This document shows, piece after piece, positions 1-8,894 of a stretch of 64,000 nucleotides of DNA. The DNA is from CAVIQK01 sp964613035 (GTDB taxonomy: Bacteria > Bacillota > Clostridia > Christensenellales > DTU072). The stretch spans positions 1-64,000 of the forward strand of contig CAZTFQ010000007.1 in the NCBI GenBank assembly GCA_964613035.1. Reading direction: 5' to 3'. The position numbers were made by a program, and so were the translations under genes. The notes under the pieces are model-generated. The model did not search any database. It was not told the DNA's origin and was given only the letters and a program-made list of their open reading frames with translations. How positions within the stretch are numbered: the first letter of the stretch is position 1; each line of letters opens with the position of its first letter.

Positions 1-2
1 CC

Positions 3-407
3 GAAAAAGAGCTTGTAGTCATTATAGAAAAACCTCATAATATTAGCGAAAAAGATAAAAAGATTGAAGACAGGTTACAGAAAATCTTGATTATGTTAGG
101 TATACCTTCTCATATCAAGGGGTCTAAGTTCTTAAAGGACGCGATTAAAGCGGCGATAGAATATCCCGAAAGCATAAATAGTATAACTAAGGAGCTGTAT
201 CCCCGTATTGCACGGAATAACGACACGTCCCCGAGCAAGGTTGAAAGAGCCATACGACACGCTATCGACGTAAGCTGGAGCAGAGGGAAGATAGAGAACA
301 TCAATACGCTCTTCGGATTAAAAGTGTTTTCTAAGGGTGAGAAACCTACCAACGGAGAGTTGATAGCGCTTCTAGCGGATAGACTTATCATCGAATTCTC
401 CGCGTAG
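3..407 (+). CDS. spo0A: Sporulation master regulator Spo0A, C-terminal DNA-binding domain (5' end outside window)
   Basis: The frame is open to the left edge, so only about the last 134 residues are visible; the family is usually about 260-270 residues, and the receiver domain lies outside. What remains matches the Spo0A effector domain: GIPSHIKGSKFLKDAI, then SITKELYP, then the recognition-helix region VERAIRHAIDVSWSRG and the C-terminal KPTNGELIALLADRL. Spo0A is the phosphorelay response regulator that commits Clostridia and Bacilli to sporulation by binding 0A boxes. A short terminator follows at 516-541, so the gene appears to end its transcription unit. The identification is strong because this helical domain is nearly unique to Spo0A. 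Whether the missing part is intact cannot be judged. Confidence 0.95.
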   Translation, partial: EKELVVIIEKPHNISEKDKKIEDRLQKILIMLGIPSHIKGSKFLKDAIKAAIEYPESINSITKELYPRIARNNDTSPSKVERAIRHAIDVSWSRGKIENINTLFGLKVFSKGEKPTNGELIALLADRLIIEFSA

Positions 408-515
408 TCATCGAACGGCGTTCAAAATATAAAAAGAACAGGTTGCTTTTGTTTATTTGACAGTAAAGGAATCGTTATCGTTCTCGTTGTGAGTTATGGT
501 GGGGACGGGAAGAAG

Positions 516-541
516 AAAAGTCGATAAAATCGGCTTTTTTT
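516..541 (+). terminator. Rho-independent terminator after spo0A
   Basis: Stem GTCGAT (520-525), loop AAA, ATCGGC (529-534) with one G-U pair, preceded by an A run and followed by seven T. It sits directly upstream of the next promoter and is partly conserved in the copy at 8863-8889. Confidence 0.75.
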
Positions 542-546
542 ATTTC

Positions 547-604
547 ATAAAAACGGCTATGTTTCGGGGGAGATATTGAAATAGATTACGGGAGATGATA
601 AAAT
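547..604 (+). promoter_or_regulatory. Sigma-A promoter of the 669-8798 operon with a conserved upstream element
   Basis: The -35 is TTGAAA (576-581) and the -10 is TAAAAT (599-604), with a 17-base spacer. Upstream lie ATAAAAACGGCT (547-558) and TTTCGGGG (563-569 region). Both motifs recur at the same place relative to the -35 in the promoter at 8895-8952, with 17 bases from the end of ACGGCT to the -35 in both copies. The upstream element is a candidate operator, perhaps for the AraC regulator at 8004; that link is inference. Confidence 0.8.
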
Positions 605-668
605 TGCTTCGAACAGGGTTATAGGAGACCTAGACATAAAATATTCAGCTAAACGTGAGAGGTGTAAA

Positions 669-1589
669 ATGAAATACGACATACAAGAAGTTTTTTCTCC
701 TAAGAATAGAATAGACGTGATTTTGGACAGTGACGTATACAACGAGCTGGACGATTATTATGCGATAGCGTACATGATCGGCAATTCCGACAGATTGAAC
801 GTCAAGGGCGTGACGATAGCTCCTTTCCCGCCCATTTACAATAAAAAGGTAAAAGACGTAGCGGAAGGCGTGGAAGTGAGTGCCGTCGAAACCAAAAAAG
901 TTTTTTCGATGACGAAAATGAACGGTTTCACCGATATATACGAGGGAAGCAAAGAGTTTTTGAAAGACGAAGTAACTCCCGTCGAGAGCGAGGCGGTCGA
1001 TTTTATTATAAAAACTTCTAAAAATTACGACGAAAACAACCGTCTGTACATAATAGCCATAGGCGCGATAACCAACGTCGCCAGCGCAATAATAAAAGAC
1101 CCGTCCATAATAGACAGAATCGCGGTGATTTGGCTGGGCGGTAACGAGTATCACCTGAATGCAAAAGAGTTTAATATGGAAGGCGACATAGCCGCCGCGA
1201 GAGTCGTTATGAGCGCGGACTTACCCTTCGCGCAGCTTCCGTGCGCGGGCGTCGTGTCCGATTTTATAACGGAAAATTGCGAGTTGTCTTATTATTTGAA
1301 AGGCAAATCGCCTCTGTGCGATTTTCTGTACGAGAACACCGTCGCCGTGGCGAAAGAATTCACCGATCTGCCGACTTGGAGCAGAGTTATATGGGACGTC
1401 GTCGCGGTCGCTCTTATGCTCAACGATCAATACAGATATATGTACACGACCGTCGCCAAAAGAAGATTGCCCGAGTACGATACCGGTAAATACGAAGAGC
1501 GCGAACTCGACCTGGAAGAGTTGTACGTGTGTAAAGTCAGACGCGATCCTCTCATGTACGACCTCTTCAACACCCTTTATAATTGCTAA
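669..1589 (+). CDS. Nucleoside hydrolase-like protein (IUNH superfamily)
   Basis: 306 residues. The N-terminus carries DSDVYNELDD (about residues 20-29), matching the calcium-binding D-x-D-x-x-N-D-x-DD form of inosine-uridine nucleoside hydrolases. The mid-protein segment GAITNVASAI matches the family G-P-L-T-N loop, and NMEGDIAAA matches the N-x-x-x-D ribose-contact segment. The usual late His-Asp pair appears as Trp-Asp (IWDVVAVAL), so one conserved active-site residue is changed. Family members hydrolyse ribonucleosides to base and ribose; the true substrate here is uncertain. It is first in its operon, with ribosome site GAGAGGTG before ATG 669. It overlaps the earliest ATG-less frame of the next gene but not that gene's likely start. 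A ribokinase lies farther downstream at 24962, which could use released ribose. Confidence 0.8.
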   Translation: MKYDIQEVFSPKNRIDVILDSDVYNELDDYYAIAYMIGNSDRLNVKGVTIAPFPPIYNKKVKDVAEGVEVSAVETKKVFSMTKMNGFTDIYEGSKEFLKDEVTPVESEAVDFIIKTSKNYDENNRLYIIAIGAITNVASAIIKDPSIIDRIAVIWLGGNEYHLNAKEFNMEGDIAAARVVMSADLPFAQLPCAGVVSDFITENCELSYYLKGKSPLCDFLYENTVAVAKEFTDLPTWSRVIWDVVAVALMLNDQYRYMYTTVAKRRLPEYDTGKYEERELDLEELYVCKVRRDPLMYDLFNTLYNC

Positions 1590-1609
1590 TAAAAAGGATG
1601 AATATAAAG

Positions 1610-4180
1610 ATGAATATTTCGGATATATTACAGAGCTATGCCAGAATCAATACGACGCCTAGACGTTGCTATTACGTGCCATTCGACGACGGACAGGAAT
1701 TCGGTTTTAAGAACCATATCGTCGACAGAGCTTCCAGCAACAGATTCTGTTCACTGGACGGAGAATGGAAGATAAAAGAGTACGACAGCGCCGACGCCGT
1801 CGATATATCTTGCACTCCGACGGACGATATCCCGGTGCCGTCCTGCGTGCAGTGCCACGGTTACGACAGATACGTCTATTTGACGCACGACTATCTCATT
1901 CCTTTCGATCCGCCTCGCGTGCCGAAAGACAATCCCACGTATCATTATTTCAGAACCTTCTTCGTAGAGAAAGAAGATATATCCTATTACCTTAACTTCG
2001 AAGGAGTAGACAGCTCTTTCCTCGTATACGTCAACAAAGAATTAGTCGGATACGGCAACGTAGCGCATTCTACCAACGAGTTCGACGTGACGCCTTTCAT
2101 AAAAAACGGCGAAAACTCTTTGGACGTCGTCGTCTTCAAATACAGCGCGGGGACGTATCTGGAAAGTCAGGACAAGTTCCGCTTCACCGGTATATTCAGA
2201 AGCGTATATCTTCTCAAACGTCCTCACGAGCATATCACCGATTATAAAATAAGCACCTCTATCGACGGAAAAGACGGAATAATCATATTGGAGAATTTAA
2301 GCCCCGTAGAAATTTCTTATTCGTCGGAAGGCGCCGTAGGCACCGTTAAGACGGGAGAAAAGGCTGAGATCAGAATAAAAGACGCCGAAATCTGGAGCGC
2401 CGAGACTCCGCATTTATACGATTTGGTCCTATCCGCCAACGGAGAAAAGATTCTTGAAAGAGTCGGCATAAGAAGCGTAAAAATAGAAGACGGCATATTC
2501 AAAATCAACGGTAAGCATATTAAACTAAAGGGCGTCAATCGTCACGAGAGCAACCCCTATACGGGCGCCACCGTTACGGTGGAAGATACTATAAAAGACC
2601 TCGAGTTGATGAAGGCTGCTCACGTCAACGCTATCAGGACGTCTCACTACCCCGATATGCCGGAGTTCTATAGGCTGTGCGATTATTACGGCTTCTACGT
2701 TATGGACGAAGCGGACGTCGAAGCTCACGGCGTGCTAGGCGCCGCACAAGCCCTGAACGGGCGAAACGGCATTCCGTTGTGGCAGAAGTGGGCTGACAGC
2801 GATATTTTCGCCGTAGGCGTTACCGAAAGAGAAATAGACCTCTACGAGCGCGATAAAAACTCGACTTGCGTTATCATATGGTCTCTCGGCAACGAGAGCA
2901 GTTACGGAAAAATGTTCTACGACGGAGTCGATTACATTAAAGCTCATGATTCCAGACCCGTCCATTACGAAGGAATATTTTTTGCTAAAAAGGAAGAATA
3001 TTATACCGACAGAATAGATATCGCCAGCAGAATGTATCCGGAACTGAGTTTCTTCGACGAGTACCTGAAAGACGAGAAAGAAACTCGTCCGCTGGTGCTG
3101 TGCGAATATTCTCACTCTATGGGCAACAGCAACGGCGATCTCAACGATTATTGGAACATAATCGATTCCGACGACAGGTTTATGGGGGCCTTCGTTTGGG
3201 AATGGTGCGACCACGCCGTAGGTACGGAAAACGGCTTTTTGTACGGCGGCGATTGGGGCGAAAATCATCACAGCGGCAACTATTGCGTCGACGGATTGGT
3301 CTATCCCGACAGAAAAATCAAGAGCAATTACGAAGAATTGAAGGCGGTCTACGGCGGAAAAAGAGAAAAGGAAAAGTTCGTGCCGGAGTCGGAGCCTAAA
3401 GAGCTCACTCGCGGCAACAATCTCGTAGAAGTCGTCGTCGACGAAGATAACGGATCGATACTTTCGATAGGCGGAATCGAGTTCCGTTCACCGATGAAAA
3501 TCAACGTGACGAGAGCTCTCACCGACAACGATATTAAAATGAAGGCGGTTTGGAATTCTTTACTCGGTTACGAGCAGACCGTCGACAGTATCGAGAGAGA
3601 CGGAAATAAGATACACTATACCGGTAGATTGGTGAAAGAATCCATAGCTCCGATTATCAGATACGATATAGAGACGGAAGCGTACGAGGACGGCGTTAAG
3701 TTGAAATTCGAATACGAAGTGGACGATTATATCGACTATCTGCCTCGTATAGGGATGGAATTCGCGTTGGATAAGGAGCATTCCGACTTCGTTTACAGAG
3801 GATACGGACCGTACGAGAGCTATATCGACAAGCATATGGCGTCCGAATACGGCGAATATACCTCAGATGCGGCAAGTAACGTCGAACACTATATTAAACC
3901 TCAAGAGACCGGCAGCCATTACGCCTCTACTTATCTTAAATTGAGCGATATAGCGGAAATAACCGCAGAGACTCCGTTCTCGTTCAGCGTGCTTCCGTAT
4001 TCTACCGAACAGCTCGGCAATGCAAAACATGACTTCGAGCTGGGCGAATCGGACGCGACTTACGTCAATCTCGATATCGCGATGAGCGGGATGGGGACGG
4101 GATCGTGCGGACCTGCGTTGATTCCCGAGTATCGGGCGAAAAACAAGGGTAAAAACGTCTTCGTTATTTCCTTGAGATAA
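1610..4180 (+). CDS. GH2 beta-galactosidase (LacZ type), cytoplasmic
   Basis: About 856 residues from ATG 1610; this start is preferred because AAAAAGGA (1591-1598) lies 11 bases upstream, whereas the in-frame ATG at 1598 has no spaced ribosome site. Domain order is GH2 jelly-roll, Ig-like domain, TIM barrel, then a C-terminal beta-galactosidase small-chain-like domain with LPRIGMEF and YGPYESYID. The barrel has the LacZ block GVNRHESNP, the acid/base Glu in SLGNES (about E429) and the nucleophile Glu in LCEYSHSMGNS (about E499), followed by FVWEWCDHA. No signal peptide is seen, so it should act inside the cell on imported beta-galactosides. It is shorter than E. coli LacZ (1023 residues) but all catalytic blocks are present. 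A beta-glucuronidase-like activity is less likely given the small-chain domain. Confidence 0.93.
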   Translation: MNISDILQSYARINTTPRRCYYVPFDDGQEFGFKNHIVDRASSNRFCSLDGEWKIKEYDSADAVDISCTPTDDIPVPSCVQCHGYDRYVYLTHDYLIPFDPPRVPKDNPTYHYFRTFFVEKEDISYYLNFEGVDSSFLVYVNKELVGYGNVAHSTNEFDVTPFIKNGENSLDVVVFKYSAGTYLESQDKFRFTGIFRSVYLLKRPHEHITDYKISTSIDGKDGIIILENLSPVEISYSSEGAVGTVKTGEKAEIRIKDAEIWSAETPHLYDLVLSANGEKILERVGIRSVKIEDGIFKINGKHIKLKGVNRHESNPYTGATVTVEDTIKDLELMKAAHVNAIRTSHYPDMPEFYRLCDYYGFYVMDEADVEAHGVLGAAQALNGRNGIPLWQKWADSDIFAVGVTEREIDLYERDKNSTCVIIWSLGNESSYGKMFYDGVDYIKAHDSRPVHYEGIFFAKKEEYYTDRIDIASRMYPELSFFDEYLKDEKETRPLVLCEYSHSMGNSNGDLNDYWNIIDSDDRFMGAFVWEWCDHAVGTENGFLYGGDWGENHHSGNYCVDGLVYPDRKIKSNYEELKAVYGGKREKEKFVPESEPKELTRGNNLVEVVVDEDNGSILSIGGIEFRSPMKINVTRALTDNDIKMKAVWNSLLGYEQTVDSIERDGNKIHYTGRLVKESIAPIIRYDIETEAYEDGVKLKFEYEVDDYIDYLPRIGMEFALDKEHSDFVYRGYGPYESYIDKHMASEYGEYTSDAASNVEHYIKPQETGSHYASTYLKLSDIAEITAETPFSFSVLPYSTEQLGNAKHDFELGESDATYVNLDIAMSGMGTGSCGPALIPEYRAKNKGKNVFVISLR

Positions 4181-4212
4181 CAAGGATAGAAAATACAATA
4201 AGGATTGCGTGA

Positions 4213-5136
4213 ATGGAAACAAACAAAAAATCACCGGAATATTTCTTAGGGATAGACGGTGGCGGTACAAAAACCATGTTTGCCTTGGCGGACGGAGACG
4301 GCGAGATTATACGTAAGATAAAGTTGGGCTCGGCCAATCCTTTCGACATAGGGATAGAAAAGTGCCTCGAGGTCCTCGACGAGGGTATCGAAGAAATAAC
4401 TTCGGGGCTGTCCAAGCAATCTATATCGATGTTCGCGGGACTGGCTGGAGGATCTTCCGGCAACGCTAAAGAAAAGATAGCCGAGGGGCTGAAAAAATAC
4501 GGCTTCCGAAGCTGTTCCAACGGTAGCGACGCAGAGAATATAATAGCGGCGGGGCTGGGAGAAGACGACGGCATCGCCCTGATAATGGGCACGGGAAGCG
4601 TGGCTTTTGTCCAAAGAGGAAGGGAAATAATCCGTGTCGGCGGACTGGGATACCTCTTCGACCACGGCGGATCGGCGTACGATCTGGGCAACGAGGCGAT
4701 AAGAGCCGCGTGCTATGCAGAATACGACCCGTCTCAACGGACCGTTTTGCACGAAATGTTTTTAGAACAATTCCATACCCCGACCGTGGCGGAAAATCTG
4801 TCCTACTTCTACGAGATAGGGAAAAAGGGCATCGCCTCGTATGCGCCGATGGTTTTCGCCGCCTACAGAAAGGGTGACGAGACCGCAACCCGCATTATAG
4901 AGAACAACGCCGCGGCTATCGCAAGGCTCATAGACATATGCAGACAATATTTTTCTAAGGACTCCTCGGTTAAGATAATTATGGTCGGCGGATTGACCGC
5001 GGAAAAGGATATTCTGTTGCCTATGATACAGAAATACGCCGATTTCGACAAATGTGCGTATGAAATGAGCGTGTACGACGGAGACGTGGTGAAAGGCGCG
5101 CTTTTACGCGCCGGTATGAAGAATAAGGAGAATTAA
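4213..5136 (+). CDS. N-acetylglucosamine / N-acetylmuramic acid kinase (BadF/BcrA ATPase fold, MurK-like)
   Basis: 307 residues. The phosphate-1 motif GIDGGGTKT is near the N-terminus (about residues 13-21), the phosphate-2 motif MGTGSVAFV is near 130, and the adenosine-side motif IIMVGGLTAEKD is near 260; together these define the BadF/BadG ATPase family that includes eukaryotic-type GlcNAc kinases and clostridial MurK. The gene ends only three bases before murQ. Clostridial MurK phosphorylates MurNAc and GlcNAc and is often coupled to MurQ, so this context supports a MurK role. Ribosome site AAGGA lies 9 bases before ATG. Substrate preference (GlcNAc, MurNAc or glucosamine) cannot be read from sequence alone. 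Confidence 0.85.
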   Translation: METNKKSPEYFLGIDGGGTKTMFALADGDGEIIRKIKLGSANPFDIGIEKCLEVLDEGIEEITSGLSKQSISMFAGLAGGSSGNAKEKIAEGLKKYGFRSCSNGSDAENIIAAGLGEDDGIALIMGTGSVAFVQRGREIIRVGGLGYLFDHGGSAYDLGNEAIRAACYAEYDPSQRTVLHEMFLEQFHTPTVAENLSYFYEIGKKGIASYAPMVFAAYRKGDETATRIIENNAAAIARLIDICRQYFSKDSSVKIIMVGGLTAEKDILLPMIQKYADFDKCAYEMSVYDGDVVKGALLRAGMKNKEN

Positions 5137-5139
5137 ACT

Positions 5140-5958
5140 ATGTTAAAAACCGAAATGAGAAACCCCGATACTATGCACATAGACCGCATGACCACGGAAG
5201 AAATGGTTGCCGCCATTCAGAGAGAAAATCTCCGTTGCGTGGAAGAAGTAGGGAAAGTTCAAAAGCAAATCGCCGCGGCGGTGGACGCCGTATACGAAAA
5301 GATGAAAAATGGCGGCAGATTGTTTTATATAGGTTGCGGCACGAGCGGAAGACTGGGCGTGCTGGACGCCTCCGAGTGTCCTCCCACCTTCGGCGTGTCC
5401 AATGACCTCGTAGTAGGAATAATAGGCGGCGGCGACAGAGCTCTGAGATATGCGTCGGAAGGAATAGAAGACGACGAGAAGCGCGGCATAGACGATATAG
5501 CCGCATATTCTCTTAATTCCGACGACAGCGTAGTGGGTGTGTCGGCGGCAGGCGGCGCCAGATACGTTCTCGGCGCGCTGAATTATGCCAAGAGCCTCGG
5601 ATGCCTCACCGTAGGAGTGAGCTCTAACGAGGACAGCGAGCTTTGTAAAATCGCAGACGTTTGCATAGCCCCCGATACGGGCGCGGAAGCCGTGACGGGA
5701 TCTACCAGAATGAAAGCAGGCACGTCTCAAAAACTTATCCTCAATATGATCTCCACTTCCGTAATGATTAAGCTCGGGTATGTCTGTGAAAATTTGATGA
5801 TCAATCTTAAGCCGTCCAACAAAAAACTGAGAGCGAGATGTATATCGATCGTTTCCGAATTGCTATCTTGCTCTACGGAAGAAGCCGAGCGTCTTTTGAC
5901 GGAAAACGACTGGAATATCCGCGCTACCGTCGACAAACACGGCGAAAAGCGTTCTTAA
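5140..5958 (+). CDS. murQ: N-acetylmuramic acid 6-phosphate etherase MurQ
   Basis: 272 residues, slightly shorter than the usual 300. MurQ cleaves the lactyl ether of MurNAc-6-phosphate to give GlcNAc-6-phosphate and D-lactate during cell-wall recycling or scavenging. The SIS sugar-isomerase fold is evident: YIGCGTSGRLGVLDASECPP holds the first catalytic Glu (E79) and GIEDDEKRG holds the second (E110). Their 31-residue spacing equals that of E83 and E114 in E. coli MurQ. GSTRMKAGTSQK and the C-terminal small helical segment are also typical. ATG 5140 follows AAGGAGAA. It is translationally close to the kinase at 4213, giving a two-step MurNAc route. The GlcNAc-6-phosphate deacetylase expected next is not in the window. 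Confidence 0.95.
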   Translation: MLKTEMRNPDTMHIDRMTTEEMVAAIQRENLRCVEEVGKVQKQIAAAVDAVYEKMKNGGRLFYIGCGTSGRLGVLDASECPPTFGVSNDLVVGIIGGGDRALRYASEGIEDDEKRGIDDIAAYSLNSDDSVVGVSAAGGARYVLGALNYAKSLGCLTVGVSSNEDSELCKIADVCIAPDTGAEAVTGSTRMKAGTSQKLILNMISTSVMIKLGYVCENLMINLKPSNKKLRARCISIVSELLSCSTEEAERLLTENDWNIRATVDKHGEKRS

Positions 5959-5993
5959 CAGTCCCGTAATGGTAGAAGAAAAGGAGTGATAAT

Positions 5994-7961
5994 ATGAAAA
6001 GAGCAGAAGTAAGGCAAGAAAACGGTATCCCCGCTCTATACGTCGACGGCAAGAAGACGCCCCCGTTGTTCTATGCGTTGAGCGATATCCCCGCGTCCCG
6101 TTCTTATACGGAGCAAGCGCAAAAGAATATTAAAAACTTCGCTAGATGCGGAATAAACATCGTGTGCGTGGACACCTGCATACACTACGGTTGGCAAGAA
6201 GGTAAAGAATACGACCCGAGCGAGCCCCTTAAAGAGATCCGCGCGGCGGAAGAAGCCAATCCCGACGCTGCTATCATTATCAGACTGCATCTTAATCCCC
6301 CTTACTGGTGGATGGAAGCCAATAGGGACGAGACGTACGGCTATTACGGTATAGAGCCGACGGACAGAGGAAGTTACCTCGACAGAATGATTCAGTACGA
6401 CAATCAGACCGACTTAAGAGTCAGTTTGACTTCCGAAAAATGGCTAAAAGAAGCCGGGGATATCTTGAATAAATTCCTTGATATATTAAAAACCGACCGA
6501 TGCGGACAACAGGTCGTCGGTATCCACGTCGCGTGCGGAATGTACGGAGAATGGCACCCCTGGGGAATGTTCGATTACGACGGCGATTACAGCCCCTCTA
6601 TGGAGAAGTTTTTCAGAAGGATGCTTAAAGAAAAATACGGCACGGTCGGCAACCTCCGCGCCGCCTGGCACGACCCCGAGGTCACTTTCGATACGGCGGT
6701 TTTCCCGACCCCCGAAGAGCGTATGACCCCCGTCGACGGCAGATATCGCTACCCGGAGACCTCAATGAGAGCCATAGACAGCTTCGAGGCGATTCAGCAC
6801 GCGATTTCGGCTGCCATTACGCACTTCGCCGCTATCGTCAAAAACAATTCTCCCGAGTTGCTGGTGGGTATATTCTACGGATACTTCTTCAACACGACCT
6901 GGAAAGACCGCGGTCCCCACGGCGGAATGCACATGGATATCCATAAAATCTACGCCGACAGAGACATAGATTATATCTCGGCGCCGTTCTGCTACACCGA
7001 TACGCGCGTCAGCGGCAACTCGTATCAGCTTAGATCCCTCCTAGAGTCTGCCAGACTTAACGGAAAACTCTGCCTCTGCGAGATGGATCAGCATCCGTTC
7101 GGCTCGGAAAAGTATATAGGCGGAGACCCCGAAAAGTTGGAAGAAAACGTCTCTATGCTCAAGCGTAACATCCTCTCCGGCATCATCCACGGCATGGGCG
7201 CCTGGTACTACGACCACAGAATCATTCCCGACGGAAGCATCTTCGAAAAGAACGGCTGGTGGGACTCTCCCGAGCTCCTCGACGTTATCGAAAAAATGAC
7301 CCGTATAGCCGAAGACGCCTATAAAAAGCCCTTCAAAAAGGACATAGAAGTCTTGCTGGTCTGCGATACGGACAGATCCTATTACCTGACTAAGAGCGAG
7401 TTCACCTATAACAGAACGGAATTCGAGTTCTTGGACGCCCTCGGAAAAGTCGGCACGGGCTTCGACTCGGTATATCTTAAAGATCTCCCCAAATGCGACC
7501 TCTCGCGCTATAAAGTAGTCCTCTTCATGGACTGCGTCTATATGGACGAGGATATATATAATTACGTCAAAAACAGAGTTATAGCCAACGACAGAACGGT
7601 TATATTTATAGGTGTCAACGGATTAATAAGAAAAAATTATCACAATATAGACCTCTATAAGTCGTTGACCGGCGGCAACGGAACGGATATAATAGATAAA
7701 AAATTGCCGCACGCCAGAGTGATAGACTCTCCTATGCTTATAAAAGACAGCGATTATTTGAGGAATATATTCGAGTCCGCAGGCGTGCACGTGTATTCAT
7801 ACGGCGGGGAAGCACTGGACGTCGACAACGGCTACGTACTGGTCCACGCCAAAGACAAGCCCGTATCCGAAATACATCTTAAAAACCAAATTATTACAAG
7901 GAAAAACGCACCGTTTTTCACCGTACTATTAGACGCGGAGAGCGGAGAAGAATTGATATAA
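5994..7961 (+). CDS. GH42-like clan GH-A glycoside hydrolase, cytoplasmic
   Basis: 655 residues with no signal peptide. The N-terminal TIM barrel holds a segment of GH42 style: GMYGEWHPWG, with a candidate acid/base Glu at about residue 186, followed by FFRRMLKEKYGTVGNLRAAW, which resembles the hallmark GH42 stretch around FxxWLxxRYGTIxxLNxAW. A second candidate catalytic Glu is in LCLCEMDQH (about E363). The C-terminal third has a Rossmann-like trimerisation-type domain (about residues 455-560), as in GH42. The start of the barrel diverges from classical GH42, and the usual Asn before the acid/base Glu is absent (Gly-Glu instead), so a related unnamed family is possible. By context it is expected to act on imported galactosides or similar oligosaccharides. 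Ribosome site AAGGAGTGA precedes ATG. Confidence 0.7.
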   Translation: MKRAEVRQENGIPALYVDGKKTPPLFYALSDIPASRSYTEQAQKNIKNFARCGINIVCVDTCIHYGWQEGKEYDPSEPLKEIRAAEEANPDAAIIIRLHLNPPYWWMEANRDETYGYYGIEPTDRGSYLDRMIQYDNQTDLRVSLTSEKWLKEAGDILNKFLDILKTDRCGQQVVGIHVACGMYGEWHPWGMFDYDGDYSPSMEKFFRRMLKEKYGTVGNLRAAWHDPEVTFDTAVFPTPEERMTPVDGRYRYPETSMRAIDSFEAIQHAISAAITHFAAIVKNNSPELLVGIFYGYFFNTTWKDRGPHGGMHMDIHKIYADRDIDYISAPFCYTDTRVSGNSYQLRSLLESARLNGKLCLCEMDQHPFGSEKYIGGDPEKLEENVSMLKRNILSGIIHGMGAWYYDHRIIPDGSIFEKNGWWDSPELLDVIEKMTRIAEDAYKKPFKKDIEVLLVCDTDRSYYLTKSEFTYNRTEFEFLDALGKVGTGFDSVYLKDLPKCDLSRYKVVLFMDCVYMDEDIYNYVKNRVIANDRTVIFIGVNGLIRKNYHNIDLYKSLTGGNGTDIIDKKLPHARVIDSPMLIKDSDYLRNIFESAGVHVYSYGGEALDVDNGYVLVHAKDKPVSEIHLKNQIITRKNAPFFTVLLDAESGEELI

Positions 7962-8003
7962 CACCCCACGGCGACAGTCGTACTTAAAAAGGAAGACGAA
8001 ATA

Positions 8004-8798
8004 ATGGCGGGAATCAACGTACAGTTTACTTGGCACCATATTCATAAAGAAAAATCCTTCGAAAAGGAACATATGCACGACGCGATAGAGATCGTGTATT
8101 ACGTGAGAGGTGAAGGTAAGACGATAATCGGAGGTAAAGAGTACCCCTACAAGGCGGGTACCGTCTGCTATATACCTCAGGGCGTGCTTCACTCGGAATA
8201 TCATAAGACGGAGACGGAAGTCATGTTCTTCGCGTTCAATATGTCCGAGCAACTCTTCGAGGATATGGATATCAACGTTTTTGCGGATAAAAACGGCACT
8301 ATACTAAAAAAGTTTATATTGATAGAAGACGAGAATTCCAAGAAGCAACCCTACTACAGGACGATGATCAATTCCTTCATCGCGGAGATACTCGTTACCA
8401 TCGCCAGAAATTCCGGCAGAGGCAGAGATTCTAAAAAAGAGCTCCCCAAGCTGATAGAAGACACTTGCGCCTATATCCAGCTCAACGCTCACCTCAACGT
8501 CAACGCCAAGGAAGTCGCCAAAAAGCAGGGCTACAGCTACGACTACTTCCGCCATATCTTCAAAAAGTACCGCGGAGAAGGTCTCAAGGAATTTATCACT
8601 TCCGCCAGAAAAGCCAAGGTCATCGAGTACCTAGTCAATACCGACAAGAGTATCAAAGAAATCGCCAAGCTGTGCAACTTCGGCGGAGTGCAGGATTTGT
8701 CTAAGTGGTTCAAACAAGCCGCGGGAATAAGCCCCTCTCAGTATAGGAAGAAGTATAAACCGACCGAAAACAAGCTTCAGGTGAAATATACCGAGTAA
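8004..8798 (+). CDS. AraC-family transcriptional regulator with N-terminal cupin
   Basis: 264 residues. The N-terminal half is a cupin-type sensor domain, with HDAIEIVYYVRGEG, GGKEYPYKAGTV and PQGVLH. The C-terminal 100 residues form two helix-turn-helix motifs of AraC type: AKEVAKKQGYSYDYFRHIFKK and the closing IKEIAKLCNFGGVQDLSKWFKQ followed by GISPSQYRKKY. Such proteins usually activate adjacent sugar-use operons on binding a sugar. It is the last gene of the 669 operon and lies just before a promoter (8895-8952) that is a near-copy of its own operon's promoter, so it may control both and thereby itself. The ligand is unknown. Confidence 0.93.
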   Translation: MAGINVQFTWHHIHKEKSFEKEHMHDAIEIVYYVRGEGKTIIGGKEYPYKAGTVCYIPQGVLHSEYHKTETEVMFFAFNMSEQLFEDMDINVFADKNGTILKKFILIEDENSKKQPYYRTMINSFIAEILVTIARNSGRGRDSKKELPKLIEDTCAYIQLNAHLNVNAKEVAKKQGYSYDYFRHIFKKYRGEGLKEFITSARKAKVIEYLVNTDKSIKEIAKLCNFGGVQDLSKWFKQAAGISPSQYRKKYKPTENKLQVKYTE

Positions 8799-8862
8799 AA
8801 TCGCTCTTTAGTTATATAATATTAAGAGTTTTTAAGTAACTTAATATCCTTGTTCTCAATAT

Positions 8863-8889
8863 AAAAAAGTCGGAAAAATCGGCTTTTTT
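8863..8889 (+). terminator. Terminator after the AraC gene
   Basis: A run of A, GTCGG (8869-8873), loop AAAAA, TCGGC (8879-8883) and six T. It resembles the terminator at 516-541 in both sequence and position before the next promoter. An additional inverted repeat ATTAAG/CTTAAT (8821-8845) precedes it. Confidence 0.65.
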
Positions 8890-8894
8890 ATTTT

